This document shows positions 7,861 through 17,499 of a DNA stretch of 26,982 nt, piece by piece. Within the stretch, counting starts at the first letter, position 1. Each line of letters begins with the position of its first letter. The position numbers were made by a program, and so were the translations under genes. The DNA is taken from positions 1 to 26,982 of IMG/VR virus record IMGVR_UViG_3300017950_000052. One strand, written 5' to 3'. Source of the DNA: a virus. The notes below the pieces were generated by a model that was not told the DNA's origin, did no database searches, and saw only the letters and a program-made list of their open reading frames with translations.

Positions 7861-10221
7861 TTATTTTTTTGTAAATGTAACTAATATATAACGTGTTCCT
7901 TCTTCAACAGGTCTACCACCATGTAAGTGAGTAATAACTCCGGGATGAGCCATTACATTACCAATTTTACGTGGTTGAACCGTTGTTTTGTACTTGGGTA
8001 AATAGGTACCTCCACCTTTAAAGTCATTATTTAATCTTAGGTTTAATGTAATAATAGAATCGTCGTGATGCAAGTCTAAGCTACCCTGATTTAAAGTGTC
8101 ATATTTAGCGATAAAGTTTTCACTTTGAAGTTTAGACCAAGTATCACCTTGTAAGTCCCAGAACCAAATCCAAACTGGGTATACAAATTCTTCTAATACT
8201 CTTTGGTATATAGATTGTAAACCTAAACTTTCCATCGTTTGGTCTGTTGTAGGATAGAATGTATGCCTATCAGTCACCCATTCATGTTGTTCAGCTAACT
8301 CAATAACTTCATTACAAAATTTTTCTGTAAATAATGGGAATTCAATTACATTAGAAGCAATTTCATCTACCATTAACTTATATTGACCTTTGCGAATATG
8401 AGGATTGATATATTTATCACACCACTCTCCCCAATTTTCTACTTGGAGGATTTCAGGTTGATTTTTATCAGGTCTAACATAGAAAGTTGAGCCTGGGCTG
8501 TTTTCTTGTTCGTAGTAGTTAACTATGGGGGCTGCTGCTTTTAAACGTGTTTTGCCATTATATTCTCCTAGAATTTCCTGACGATGTGTCATACCATATG
8601 AAATTGGTAATAATTCATCAATAGCAAACATAGCTCCTTTAAATTGTTCTAAATATTCTTCTACTAAAATTTGTAAACCTTTTTTAGACAAAATATAAGC
8701 GTGAGCATTATATGAATAGTCAGGTTCAACCCAACCTACAACACCTTCAATAGGTTTCTCTAAATCAGCTTTAAGAGCACTACGACCTAAATAAATTAAA
8801 TCATAATCCATATCAAGTAATTGTTGAACTTGATCCCAAGGAACTTGATTTACTTCTTTAAAATCATCCTCAAAAATAATAGTTACATTATGATCTTTAG
8901 CATATGCTTCAACCCACGCATCTATATGAGAAAGTGAACATCCTAGTTCACCATCCATAACATCACGAGACCACCATTCGTTAGGAGTATTAAATTTCCA
9001 TCTAGGATGTTTTTTTACACCAAATTTTTCTAAAATTTCAGGAAAATCTGGGTTACGAGCATCAAAGCCTGGTTTAATCCAGTGTGGTGTTGGAGATGGA
9101 AGATTAACATTTGTACATTTTTCTTGTAACTCTTTTGTTTCGTTTGTAGTTAAAACATAGAAATAATCTATTTTCATATTCATTTTTGTTATTAATGGTA
9201 ACCAATTATCTCTTACAACAATTTTCCAGTCTTTATAATATAAATAGGATTTGACTAAATTCCAATTTATACTTTCATAAATATTGCGGGTGTTAAATCC
9301 TTGTAATGTTTCTTTTAAACCTCCCCATTCCCAAGTAATAGGTTGAACTTTATGTCCAAGCATTTCAAGAGCTGTAATACAGAATGTTTCTTCATAATCA
9401 CTAGGATAATACCAATACGAACTACTAGCCATTAATTGGTATAGTTCATGTTGGGGCAATGTACCAACAAATTCTACACCTTCCAAGTTATTTACCCACT
9501 CTTTAAAATAAAGATTAAAATATTCTAAACCATATTCAGGAGTAGCTACCTTTAAAGTAGCATCGGGAGTTCGTTCTAAAATTAAGGGCCATTCTTCTAA
9601 TAAACGTTCTAAACCTCGTTCAGCATGAGATGTATAAATGTATTGGTTGTCGATTTTTAAATGATGTAATGGATCTCCTGGGAGTATTTTTCCATTATGC
9701 TGTTTAGGTTTAGGCCAGACATCTACAAATCCTGCTTTATAAATACCATTTCCAATTATTTGAATTTTATTGTATGACTCTGGGAAATGTTCTACAAATT
9801 TATCTCTATGCCAATAGGTTAAACATATAATGTGAGATAATTTAGGATGATTTAATAATTCTCTATGATTTTCTATTTCTTCTCCTCTCCAATACGTAAA
9901 GTAATCAGTATTGTGAACCCAAAATATTGAATTTTTATAATTAAAATCTTCAAATTCTTTTAGATAATGTATATAGGAAGTAGCAATAATTGTATCTACA
10001 GAATCTACTTCATTTTTAAATGTGCTAGTAGTTCGGTATTTAACATTATCAAAATCACCTTCTATTACATCCCCTACTACCCATACTTGATTTCCTGGGT
10101 AGGCTGCTAGATGATATGCGAGGTACAGAACGCATTGTTCTGTACCCCCTAAACCTATTTTATGTTGTGTATCAGGATTCCATCTTGTGGATTGATATCC
10201 TGTATATAAAACTATTTTCAT
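7861..10221 (-). CDS. Trifunctional collagen-modifying candidate: GT4-like, GT25 and PLOD-like lysyl hydroxylase
   Basis: A 786-residue protein with three domains. Residues 1-340 are GT-B/GT4-like (GLGGTEQCVLYLAYHLA; TLPQHELYQLMASSSYW; YPSDYEETFCITALEMLG). Residues about 350-580 are GT25, the LPS/procollagen galactosyltransferase family: IDYFYVLTTN, GELGCSLSHIDAW, the acidic IIFEDDF (E451-D452-D453), DLIYLGR, SYNAHAYILSKKG and AIDELLP. Residues about 610-786 match the catalytic domain of animal PLOD lysyl hydroxylases: DLHHDDSIITLNLRLN, DFKGGG, HPGVITHLHGG and EGTRYILVTF. Iron ligands align as H718, D720, H767; R777 (ten after H767) is the 2-oxoglutarate arginine. Hydroxylysine plus sugar transfer on X-Lys-Gly sites is the family reaction; mimivirus L230 is a known fusion of these two activities. 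It directly follows two collagen genes. The leader has AAGG 7 bases before ATG. Confidence 0.9.
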   Translation of the reverse strand: MKIVLYTGYQSTRWNPDTQHKIGLGGTEQCVLYLAYHLAAYPGNQVWVVGDVIEGDFDNVKYRTTSTFKNEVDSVDTIIATSYIHYLKEFEDFNYKNSIFWVHNTDYFTYWRGEEIENHRELLNHPKLSHIICLTYWHRDKFVEHFPESYNKIQIIGNGIYKAGFVDVWPKPKQHNGKILPGDPLHHLKIDNQYIYTSHAERGLERLLEEWPLILERTPDATLKVATPEYGLEYFNLYFKEWVNNLEGVEFVGTLPQHELYQLMASSSYWYYPSDYEETFCITALEMLGHKVQPITWEWGGLKETLQGFNTRNIYESINWNLVKSYLYYKDWKIVVRDNWLPLITKMNMKIDYFYVLTTNETKELQEKCTNVNLPSPTPHWIKPGFDARNPDFPEILEKFGVKKHPRWKFNTPNEWWSRDVMDGELGCSLSHIDAWVEAYAKDHNVTIIFEDDFKEVNQVPWDQVQQLLDMDYDLIYLGRSALKADLEKPIEGVVGWVEPDYSYNAHAYILSKKGLQILVEEYLEQFKGAMFAIDELLPISYGMTHRQEILGEYNGKTRLKAAAPIVNYYEQENSPGSTFYVRPDKNQPEILQVENWGEWCDKYINPHIRKGQYKLMVDEIASNVIEFPLFTEKFCNEVIELAEQHEWVTDRHTFYPTTDQTMESLGLQSIYQRVLEEFVYPVWIWFWDLQGDTWSKLQSENFIAKYDTLNQGSLDLHHDDSIITLNLRLNNDFKGGGTYLPKYKTTVQPRKIGNVMAHPGVITHLHGGRPVEEGTRYILVTFTKK

Positions 10222-10439
10222 TAAAAAACCTTTTTATTTTTTATTATCTGGTTGAATAATATGTTAAATACCCAACGTCAAATCCTAATGTAGCTTCTCC
10301 TGCCCAAGGTAATGAAAATTGGGTAGATATACCACCACTAACAACACCAGTTGCACCACGTGGACCAATTGGACCTTGTGGACCGATAGGACCTCTAGGA
10401 CCAATAGTTCCTCCGCCAACAGGACCAATAGGACCTCTA

Positions 10440-10640
10440 GGACCTTGAATACCCTGACCGAAGGTATATAAACTATAGAATGAAGTATTGGTAGGAGTAG
10501 TACCTGGGGGAGGTGATTCTTCAGTATACACTATATAGTATTTACCATCATCTCCATTAAATACTACATCAGCAAAATTATAAGATGCTCCAGGATTATA
10601 GTTACCTTGATAAGTAGCATTTTGTGAACCTGCACCTTGT
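10440..10640 (-). other. Divergent fifth carbohydrate-binding-like module near the fibre C-terminus
   Basis: Between two collagen blocks the frame encodes [30 protein letters not shown] and [16 protein letters not shown]. The Y--A-V-F--GKYY...P-N--FYSL order follows the other modules, but the leading Trp and the Cys are missing. It is best read as a diverged copy that closes the fibre. Confidence 0.55.
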
Positions 10641-11656
10641 GGACCAATAGGACCTTCTGGACCAATTGCACCAATTCCAGGAGTAACACCAACAGGACCT
10701 CTAGGACCAATAGGACCACGAGCTCCAATTCCTGGGGTTACACCAACAGGACCTCTAGGACCAATTGCACCTCGAGCTCCAATTCCTGGGGTTACACCTA
10801 CTGGACCACGGGGACCAATTGCGCCTTGAGCTCCAATTCCTCCAGCTGGACCAATAGGACCTCTAGGACCGATAGGACCTCCATCACCATTATCTCCAAC
10901 AGGACCTCTTGCTCCAATAGGACCACGAGCTCCAATTCCTGGGGTTACACCAACAGGACCTCTAGGACCAATGTTACCAATAGGACCAATAGGACCGCGA
11001 TTACCAATATTACCAATATTACCAATAGGACCTCTAGGACCAATTGCTCCAATTCCTGGGGTTACACCTACTGGACCACGAGGACCAATATTACCAATGT
11101 TACCAATAGGACCACGAGGGCCGATGTTACCAATGTTACCAATAGGACCTCTAGGACCGATTGCTCCAATTCCAGGAGTTACACCAACAGGACCTCTTGC
11201 TCCAATAGGACCACGAGCTCCAATTCCTCCGGCTGGTCCAATTGGACCAATAGGACCACGAGGACCAATTCCAGGAGTTACACCAACAGGACCTCTAGGA
11301 CCAATTAAACCAATAGGACCTTGTGGACCGTGAGGACCAATATTACCTCTTGGACCTTGATCTCCGGTTTCAGTACCACGAGGACCAATAGCACCCTGTG
11401 GACCAATTGGGCCAATATTACCACGAATACCTTGTACTCCAATTGGACCAATAGGACCACGAGCTCCAATTCCAGGAGTTACACCTACTGGACCACGAGG
11501 ACCAATAGGACCACGAGGACCAATTCCAGGAGTAACACCAATAGGACCTCTAGGACCAATTGCTCCAATTCCTGGGGTTACACCTACTGGGCCACGAGGA
11601 CCAATAGCACCAATAGGACCAATAGGACCTTGTGCACCTCTAGGGCCAATATTTCC

Positions 11657-11823
11657 CTTTTCACCTGTTAATCTTGTCCAATAAGTACCATTTGTAGGAG
11701 CTACATTACTATTAGCTACAATACAAACGTATATAGCTTCAGTTGTATCATAAAATACTACAGTACCTACTTGATAGGAATCAACTGGATTCCAAGGTTC
11801 TTGTCCTTCGTTTAAAGCAGAAG
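11657..11823 (-). other. Carbohydrate-binding-like (CBM5/12-type) module, copy 4
   Basis: Encodes a roughly 55-residue insert between collagen blocks: [37 protein letters not shown] and [15 protein letters not shown]. The W...Y--G--V-Y....Y-C....P....W pattern resembles CBM5/12 (chitin-binding type 3) domains often seen in phage fibres just before a KG collagen block. Sugar binding is not shown by sequence alone. Confidence 0.65.
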
Positions 11824-12394
11824 TACCTTTAGGACCAATGGCTCCAATAGAACCGATAGCACCTCTAGGACCTCTAGGACCTATATTACCTTTAATACCA
11901 GGAGCAGTACCTTTAGGACCAATATTCCCAATGACACCTGTTCTACCTTTAATACCTTGTGGACCTATTGCTCCAATTGGGCCTTGATCTCCAGTTTCAG
12001 TACCACGGGGACCAATATTACCAATAGGACCAATAGGACCTTGTGGACCGTGAGGACCAATATTACCTATAGGACCTTGATCTCCTGTAGCTGTGCCACG
12101 AGGACCAATAGCACCTTGTGGACCAATTGGACCAATAGGACCCTGTTGATTAGGACCGATTGGACCAATGTTACCAATATTACCTCTTGGACCTTGATCT
12201 CCGGTTTCAGTACCACGAGGACCAATAGCACCTTGTGGACCAATTGGACCAATAGGACCCTGTTGATTAGGACCAATAGGACCTAAAGTACCTATGTTAC
12301 CTATAGGACCTTGATCTCCTGTAGCTGTACCTCGGGGACCAATTACTCCTATTGGACCAATAGGACCTTGTGTACCGTGAGGGCCAATATTTCC

Positions 12395-12562
12395 TTTTTC
12401 ACCTGTTAGACGTGTCCAGTAAGTACCATTTGTAGGAACTTGTCCTGAATTGGCTAAAATACAAACGTATATAGCTTCGGTTTGATCGTAGAATATTACA
12501 TTACCTACCTGATAAGAAGCAACGGGATCCCATGGTTCCTGTCCTTCGTTTAGAGCAGAAAT
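12395..12562 (-). other. Carbohydrate-binding-like (CBM5/12-type) module, copy 3
   Basis: Same module as its neighbours ([37 protein letters not shown]). It differs by an insertion-like GQVP segment before TNGTYW. It lies in frame and has no stop, which indicates the part downstream of the premature TAA has been under coding constraint. Confidence 0.65.
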
Positions 12563-12992
12563 ACCTTTAGGACCAATATTACCAATAGCACCAATAGGAC
12601 CTCTAGGACCTCTAGGACCTATATTACCTTTAATACCAGGGGCAGTACCTTTGGGACCGATATTTCCAATAATACCTGTTCTACCTTTAATACCTTGTGG
12701 ACCAATAGCACCAATAGGACCTTGATCTCCAGTTTCAGTACCACGAGGACCAATAGCACCTTGTGGACCAATTGGACCAATATCACCTCTAAGACCGTGT
12801 GGTCCTTGTGGACCTTGATCTCCAGTTTCTGTACCTCTGGGTCCTTGATCACCTTGTGGGCCAATAGCACCAATAGGGCCATGTGGACCAATAGCACCAA
12901 TAGGACCTTGATCTCCGGTTTCAGTACCGCGAGGACCAATTGCTCCTATTGGACCAATAGGACCAATTGCACCTCTAGGACCTATTGCACCC

Positions 12993-13160
12993 TTTTCACC
13001 TGTTAATCTTGTCCAATAAGTACCATTTGTAGGAGCTACATTACTATTAGCTAAAATACAAACGTATATAGCTTCGGTTTGATCGTAAAATACTACATTA
13101 CCTACCTGTTAAGAAGCAACGTTATCCCATGGTTCTTGTCCTTCGTTTAGAGCAGAAATA
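12993..13160 (-). other. Carbohydrate-binding-like (CBM5/12-type) module, copy 2, carrying the premature TAA
   Basis: The module reads [15 protein letters not shown], then TAA at 13109-13111 where copy 1 has TAT (Tyr), then [17 protein letters not shown] and [10 protein letters not shown]. Over the 60 or so bases around the stop the two copies are otherwise identical, so a single substitution (plus-strand A to T at 13109) explains it. Confidence 0.7.
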
Positions 13161-13539
13161 CCTTTAGGACCTATTTGACCTATAGGACCCTGTGGACCTC
13201 TAGGACCAATATTACCCTTAATACCTTGTGGACCTTGAACAGTTCCTACAGGTCCCCTCGGACCTTGTATTCCTGTTCTACCTTTAGGACCTTGTTCTGT
13301 TGGACCAATTGGACCTTGAGGTCCGTGTGGACCTTGATCTCCGGTTTCAGTACCGCGAGGACCAATAGCACCTTGTGGGCCAATTGGACCTTGAGGACCT
13401 TGTTCTGTTGGACCAATTGGACCTTGAATACCTTTTGGACCTATAGGACCTTGATCTCCAGTTTCAGTACCGCGAGGACCAATTGCTCCTATTGGACCAA
13501 TAGGACCAATTGCACCTCTAGGACCTATTGCACCTTTTT

Positions 13540-13700
13540 CACCTGTTAATCTTGTCCAATATGACGTATTAGTAGGAACTACGTTGGTATTTGCTTGAAC
13601 ACAAACGTATATAGATTCAGTTTGATCGTAGAATATTACATTACCTACCTGATAAGAAGCAACGTTATCCCATGGTTCTTGTCCTTCGTTTAGAGCAGAA
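13540..13700 (-). other. Carbohydrate-binding-like (CBM5/12-type) module, copy 1
   Basis: The first module after the N-terminal collagen block: [45 protein letters not shown] and [11 protein letters not shown]. It is the only module complete within the 385-residue product. Aromatic residues W, Y, F, Y and W are placed as in small CBM5/12-like sugar-binding folds. Confidence 0.68.
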
Positions 13701-14272
13701 ATACCTTTAGGACCTATTAAACCTTGAGGTCCTTGAACACCTTGTGGTCCTTGTGGACCACGGGGACCTTGGTCTCCTGTTTCTGTACCGCGAGGGCCAA
13801 TATCACCTTGTATACCTGTTCTACCTTTAGGTCCTATTAAACCTTGTGGACCTTGTGGTCCTTGATCTCCATCTACAGTACCTCTTGGACCTTGTGGTCC
13901 TTGATCACCATCAGCTGTACCACGAGGTCCTTGTAAACCATGAGGACCCTGAGTTCCTTTTGGGCCTTGTGGACCTTGAAGTGATATACTTCCTCCTCCA
14001 TTACTTACATCTAATGAATTTTCTTCACTATTAAAAGATAAAGTACCTTCTGGGTCGTCTGGGGCAGGTGTTCTAACTGGGATGGCTAATTTAGAGGTAT
14101 TATTGATACCTACTTTATTAGAGCCGGAATCAAAATACATAACATTAGTCCCACCTACAGTTACATTAATTCTACCGGATTCATAGGTATATTTAATATT
14201 ATCTCCAGCTGTGTCTTGGAACTCGATACTCCCTGATGTAGGGACTATTTGTATGTTTTTAGCCATATTTTA

Positions 14273-17200
14273 TTATGCTACTGATGTTAGTACTCCGCTT
14301 GAAAAGAATAATTGTGGACCTTCTCCTACTACTGTAGTTAAACCACTAGGAGCAGCTGTACCCTTAGGACCAATAGCACCGATAGGACCTCTTGGACCTT
14401 GTGGACCAATTGATCCTGTACCAGTTGGACCAATTGGACCTTGTGGACCAATAGCACCTTGTGCACCTTGAGGACCAGCAGCACCGGCAGGGCCAATGTT
14501 ACCTTGTGGACCAATAGGACCAATAGGTGAACTACCTGCTGTACCTTTAGGACCAATAGGACCTTGTGGACCGATTGGTGAACTACCTGCTGTACCTTTA
14601 GGACCAATAGGACCCTGAGGACCGGTTGGAGATGAACCTGCTGTACCTTTAGGACCAATAGGACCCTGAGGACCGGTTGGAGATGAACCTTGTGGACCTT
14701 GTGGACCAATAGGACCAATAGGTGAAGTACCTGCTGTACCTTTAGGACCGATAGGACCTTGTGGACCAATTGGAGATGAACCTTGTGTACCTTTAGGACC
14801 AATGTTACCAATATTACCTTGAGGTCCTTGTGGTCCAATATTACCAATATTACCAATAGGACCTTGTGGACCGATTGGACCAATAGGTGAACTACCTTGT
14901 GTACCTTTAGGGCCAATATTACCAATGTTACCAATAGGACCTTGTGGACCGATGTTACCTATATTACCAATAGGACCTTGTGGACCGATTGGACCAATAG
15001 GTGAACTACCTTGTGTACCTTTAGGACCGATAGGACCTTGTGGACCGATTGGAGAATTTCCTTGTGGACCAATAGGACCTTGTGGACCAATTGGAGATGA
15101 ACCTTGTGTACCTTTAGGACCGATTGGGCCAATATTACCAATAGGACCTTGTGGACCAATACCACCAATAGGACCCTGAGCTCCAGTATTACCTTTAGGA
15201 CCGAGAGGACCAATATTACCTTTAGGACCAATACCACCAATAGGGCCTTGAACACCTTGTGGACCAATAGGACCTTGTGGACCAATTGGAGATGAACCTT
15301 GTGTACCTTTAGGACCGATTGGACCTTGAGGACCGATTGGAGAATTTCCTTGTGGACCTTGTGGACCAATAGGGCCAATAGGTGAACTACCTGCTGTACC
15401 TTTAGGACCGAGTGGGCCAATGTTACCTATATTACCAATAGGACCTTGTGGACCAATAGGACCGATAGGACCAATAGCACCTTTATCACCAACGGGACCA
15501 ATAGGACCAATATTACCAATTGGACCTTGAGGACCTTGTGGACCTATGTTACCAATAGGACCTTGTGGACCTAATGGACCAATAGGACCGATAGGACCTT
15601 GAGCTCCATCTGGACCCTGGGGACCAATAGGACCAATTGGACCTTGAGCTCCAGTATTACCTTTAGGGCCTAATGGACCGATATTACCTTTAGGACCAAT
15701 AGGACCTTGTGGACCAATAGGACCGATAGGACCTTGAGCTCCTGTATTACCCTTAGGACCTAATGGACCGATATTACCTTTTGGACCAATAGGACCAATA
15801 GCACCTATAACACCTTTTGGACCAATAGGACCAATACCACCAATAGGGCCTTGAGAGCCTGTGTTACCTTTAGGACCTAATGGGCCGATATTACCTTTAG
15901 GACCGATTGGACCAATTGCTCCAATTACACCTTTAGGACCAATAGGGCCAATATTACCAATAGGACCTTGAGCACCTGTATTACCCTTAGGACCAATTGG
16001 ACCAATGTTACCAATATTACCAATAGGACCTTGTGGACCAATAGGACCGATAGGGCCAATAGCACCTTTATCACCTACAGGACCAATTGGACCAATATTA
16101 CCAATAGGACCTTGTGGACCTTGAGGTCCAATAGCTCCAATAGGACCTTGTGGACCTAATGGACCAATAGGACCAATTGGACCTTGTGCTCCGTCTGGGC
16201 CTTGTGGACCAATAGGACCGATAGGACCTTGAGAGCCTGTGTTACCTTTAGGACCTAATGGGCCGATATTACCTTTAGGACCAATAGCACCAATAGGACC
16301 TTGTGGACCGATTGGACCTTGAGCTCCAGTATTACCTTTAGGACCAATTGGACCTTGATTACCCTTTGGACCAATTGGACCTTGTGGACCAATAGGACCA
16401 ATAGGACCTTGAGAGCCTGTATTACCTTTAGGACCTAATGGGCCGATATTACCTTTAGGACCGATTGGACCTTGAGGACCGATTGGACCAATAGGACCAA
16501 TAGAGCCTTTATCACCAACAGGACCAATTGGACCGATGTTACCAATAGGACCTTGTGGACCAATAGCGCCGATAGGGCCTTGAACTCCAATAGGGCCTTG
16601 TAGACCAATAGGACCAATTGGACCTTGTGCTCCATCTGGACCTATTGGGCCGATTACACCTTTAGGACCAATAGGACCTTGTGGTCCTTGTGAACCTGTA
16701 TTTCCTTTTGGGCCTAATGGGCCTATATTACCTTTAGGACCTTGTGGACCTTGAACGCCAATTACACCTTTAGGACCAATAGCACCTTGAGGTCCAATAG
16801 GACCTTGAGAGCCTGTGTTACCTTTAGGACCTAATGGACCGATATTACCTTTAGGACCGATTGGACCTTGAGGACCGATTGGACCTTGAGGACCAATAGC
16901 ACCTTTATCACCTACAGGACCAATTGGACCCTGAATACCAATGGGTCCCTGAACACCAATTGGACCTTGTGGTCCTTGTGAACCTGTATTTCCTTTTGGA
17001 CCTAGTGGACCAATAGGACCTTGAGCTCCATCTGGACCAATAGGACCTTGAATACCAATAGGACCTTGGGAACCTGTGTTACCTTTAGGACCAATAGGAC
17101 CTTGGGAACCTGTGTTACCTTTAGGACCGAGAGGACCTTGTGGACCGATAGCACCTTGAGGACCAATAGGACCTTGAACACCACCTCCAGCTTCTACTCC

Positions 17201-17476
17201 GCTATTACCATATACTGATAATTTATTTGCTGAAGAGTCAAACCAAAGGTCACCTGTAGAGGCACCTGGAGGGGTGCCTGCTACTACAGGTAAGACTAAT
17301 TTTGCTGAGTTCCCTACGTTAACTAATCCGTCGCTTACTTCTAATAAGGTAGTAGCCCCTGCTGATGTGACTAATTTAGAATTATCAGCATCAAGCTCCA
17401 TTTTGATTTTAGATACATCATTATCTTTAAAATCTAAACTACCTGAGGAGGGTACTATTTGAACGTTTTTGGCCAT
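14273..17476 (-). CDS. Collagen-like fibre protein rich in Gly-Pro-Lys triplets
   Basis: A 1067-residue fibre. Residues 1-96 form a globular N-terminal domain ([16 protein letters not shown] ... [18 protein letters not shown]) related to that of the downstream collagen gene. About 945 residues of Gly-X-Y follow, dominated by [15 protein letters not shown] and GNT, then a short C-terminus ([20 protein letters not shown]). I counted about 37 Pro-Lys-Gly and four Asp-Lys-Gly sites, all with Lys in the Y position, the position used by collagen lysyl hydroxylases. Pro is almost always in X; there is no GPP. In the C-terminal third the Gly register is broken repeatedly by GSSPIG or GNSPIG (five-residue spacing), giving likely kinks. 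It follows the giant fibre by 23 bp and precedes the next collagen gene by 6 bp. A trimeric virion fibre is the natural role. Confidence 0.93.
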   Translation of the reverse strand: MAKNVQIVPSSGSLDFKDNDVSKIKMELDADNSKLVTSAGATTLLEVSDGLVNVGNSAKLVLPVVAGTPPGASTGDLWFDSSANKLSVYGNSGVEAGGGVQGPIGPQGAIGPQGPLGPKGNTGSQGPIGPKGNTGSQGPIGIQGPIGPDGAQGPIGPLGPKGNTGSQGPQGPIGVQGPIGIQGPIGPVGDKGAIGPQGPIGPQGPIGPKGNIGPLGPKGNTGSQGPIGPQGAIGPKGVIGVQGPQGPKGNIGPLGPKGNTGSQGPQGPIGPKGVIGPIGPDGAQGPIGPIGLQGPIGVQGPIGAIGPQGPIGNIGPIGPVGDKGSIGPIGPIGPQGPIGPKGNIGPLGPKGNTGSQGPIGPIGPQGPIGPKGNQGPIGPKGNTGAQGPIGPQGPIGAIGPKGNIGPLGPKGNTGSQGPIGPIGPQGPDGAQGPIGPIGPLGPQGPIGAIGPQGPQGPIGNIGPIGPVGDKGAIGPIGPIGPQGPIGNIGNIGPIGPKGNTGAQGPIGNIGPIGPKGVIGAIGPIGPKGNIGPLGPKGNTGSQGPIGGIGPIGPKGVIGAIGPIGPKGNIGPLGPKGNTGAQGPIGPIGPQGPIGPKGNIGPLGPKGNTGAQGPIGPIGPQGPDGAQGPIGPIGPLGPQGPIGNIGPQGPQGPIGNIGPIGPVGDKGAIGPIGPIGPQGPIGNIGNIGPLGPKGTAGSSPIGPIGPQGPQGNSPIGPQGPIGPKGTQGSSPIGPQGPIGPQGVQGPIGGIGPKGNIGPLGPKGNTGAQGPIGGIGPQGPIGNIGPIGPKGTQGSSPIGPQGPIGPQGNSPIGPQGPIGPKGTQGSSPIGPIGPQGPIGNIGNIGPQGPIGNIGNIGPKGTQGSSPIGPIGPQGPIGNIGNIGPQGPQGNIGNIGPKGTQGSSPIGPQGPIGPKGTAGTSPIGPIGPQGPQGSSPTGPQGPIGPKGTAGSSPTGPQGPIGPKGTAGSSPIGPQGPIGPKGTAGSSPIGPIGPQGNIGPAGAAGPQGAQGAIGPQGPIGPTGTGSIGPQGPRGPIGAIGPKGTAAPSGLTTVVGEGPQLFFSSGVLTSVA
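14353..17188 (-). repeat. Gly-X-Y collagen repeat tract of the 1067-aa fibre
   Basis: About 2.8 kb of 9-base periodic DNA encoding collagen triplets. Larger blocks recur, such as [19 protein letters not shown] and PIGPVGDKG, roughly every 60-120 residues, so the tract seems to have grown by duplication of multi-triplet units. Synonymous codons differ between copies. Confidence 0.9.
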
Positions 17477-17489
17477 TCTCTTTGTTTGT

Positions 17490-17497
17490 TATAAATA
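17490..17497 (-). promoter_or_regulatory. TATTTATA motif at the giant-fibre / collagen junction
   Basis: The coding strand reads AATATATTTATAAC, overlapping the giant fibre stop and 13 bp before the collagen ATG. It shares the TATTTATA core of three other gene starts in the window, but is closer to the start codon, so it is a weaker candidate. The leader AAACAAAGAGA has at most a poor Shine-Dalgarno. Confidence 0.25.
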
Positions 17498-17499
17498 TA

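Larger units (their letters stand above)
10244..14266 (-). pseudogene. Collagen-like fibre with carbohydrate-binding-like modules, interrupted by one in-frame TAA
   Basis: One frame runs 1340 codons from the ATG at 14266 to the TAA at 10244 and is broken only by TAA at 13109-13111. The intact piece encodes 385 aa (13109-14266); the remaining 954 codons have no other stop. Residues 1-97 form an N-terminal domain starting MAKNIQIVPTSGSIEF, related to that of the next gene upstream, and probably attach or trimerise the fibre. Then come Gly-X-Y blocks rich in GPR, GPI, GPQ and GPK, separated by four modules with the pattern [18 protein letters not shown] ... YVC ... P-N--YWTRL, plus a fifth divergent one, and a C-terminus ending [13 protein letters not shown]. 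The stop differs from its neighbour copy by one base (TAT to TAA), so it is a recent nonsense change, a sequence error or a readthrough site. No ATG restarts the frame soon after it. Confidence 0.88.

Noticed and set aside
10244-10531. A separate 95-residue gene starting at GTG 10531
   Set aside because: The frame continues upstream without a stop to 13108 through collagen and module sequence; the GTG is an internal Val codon.
13109-13111. TAA reassigned to an amino acid in this phage
   Set aside because: TAA is the stop of nine other genes in the window and no other in-frame TAA appears inside a gene that I read.
10637-13549. Plus-strand open frames rich in Thr/Asn/Arg/Trp in the collagen region
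   Set aside because: They mirror GPI/GPR/GPQ codons of the minus strand. The minus frame has domain structure and module motifs; the plus products have none.
14338-15420. Minus-strand Val/Leu/His-rich frames at 14338-14934 and 14959-15420
   Set aside because: They are out-of-frame readings of the collagen repeat within the 1067-aa gene, with no domain signal of their own.
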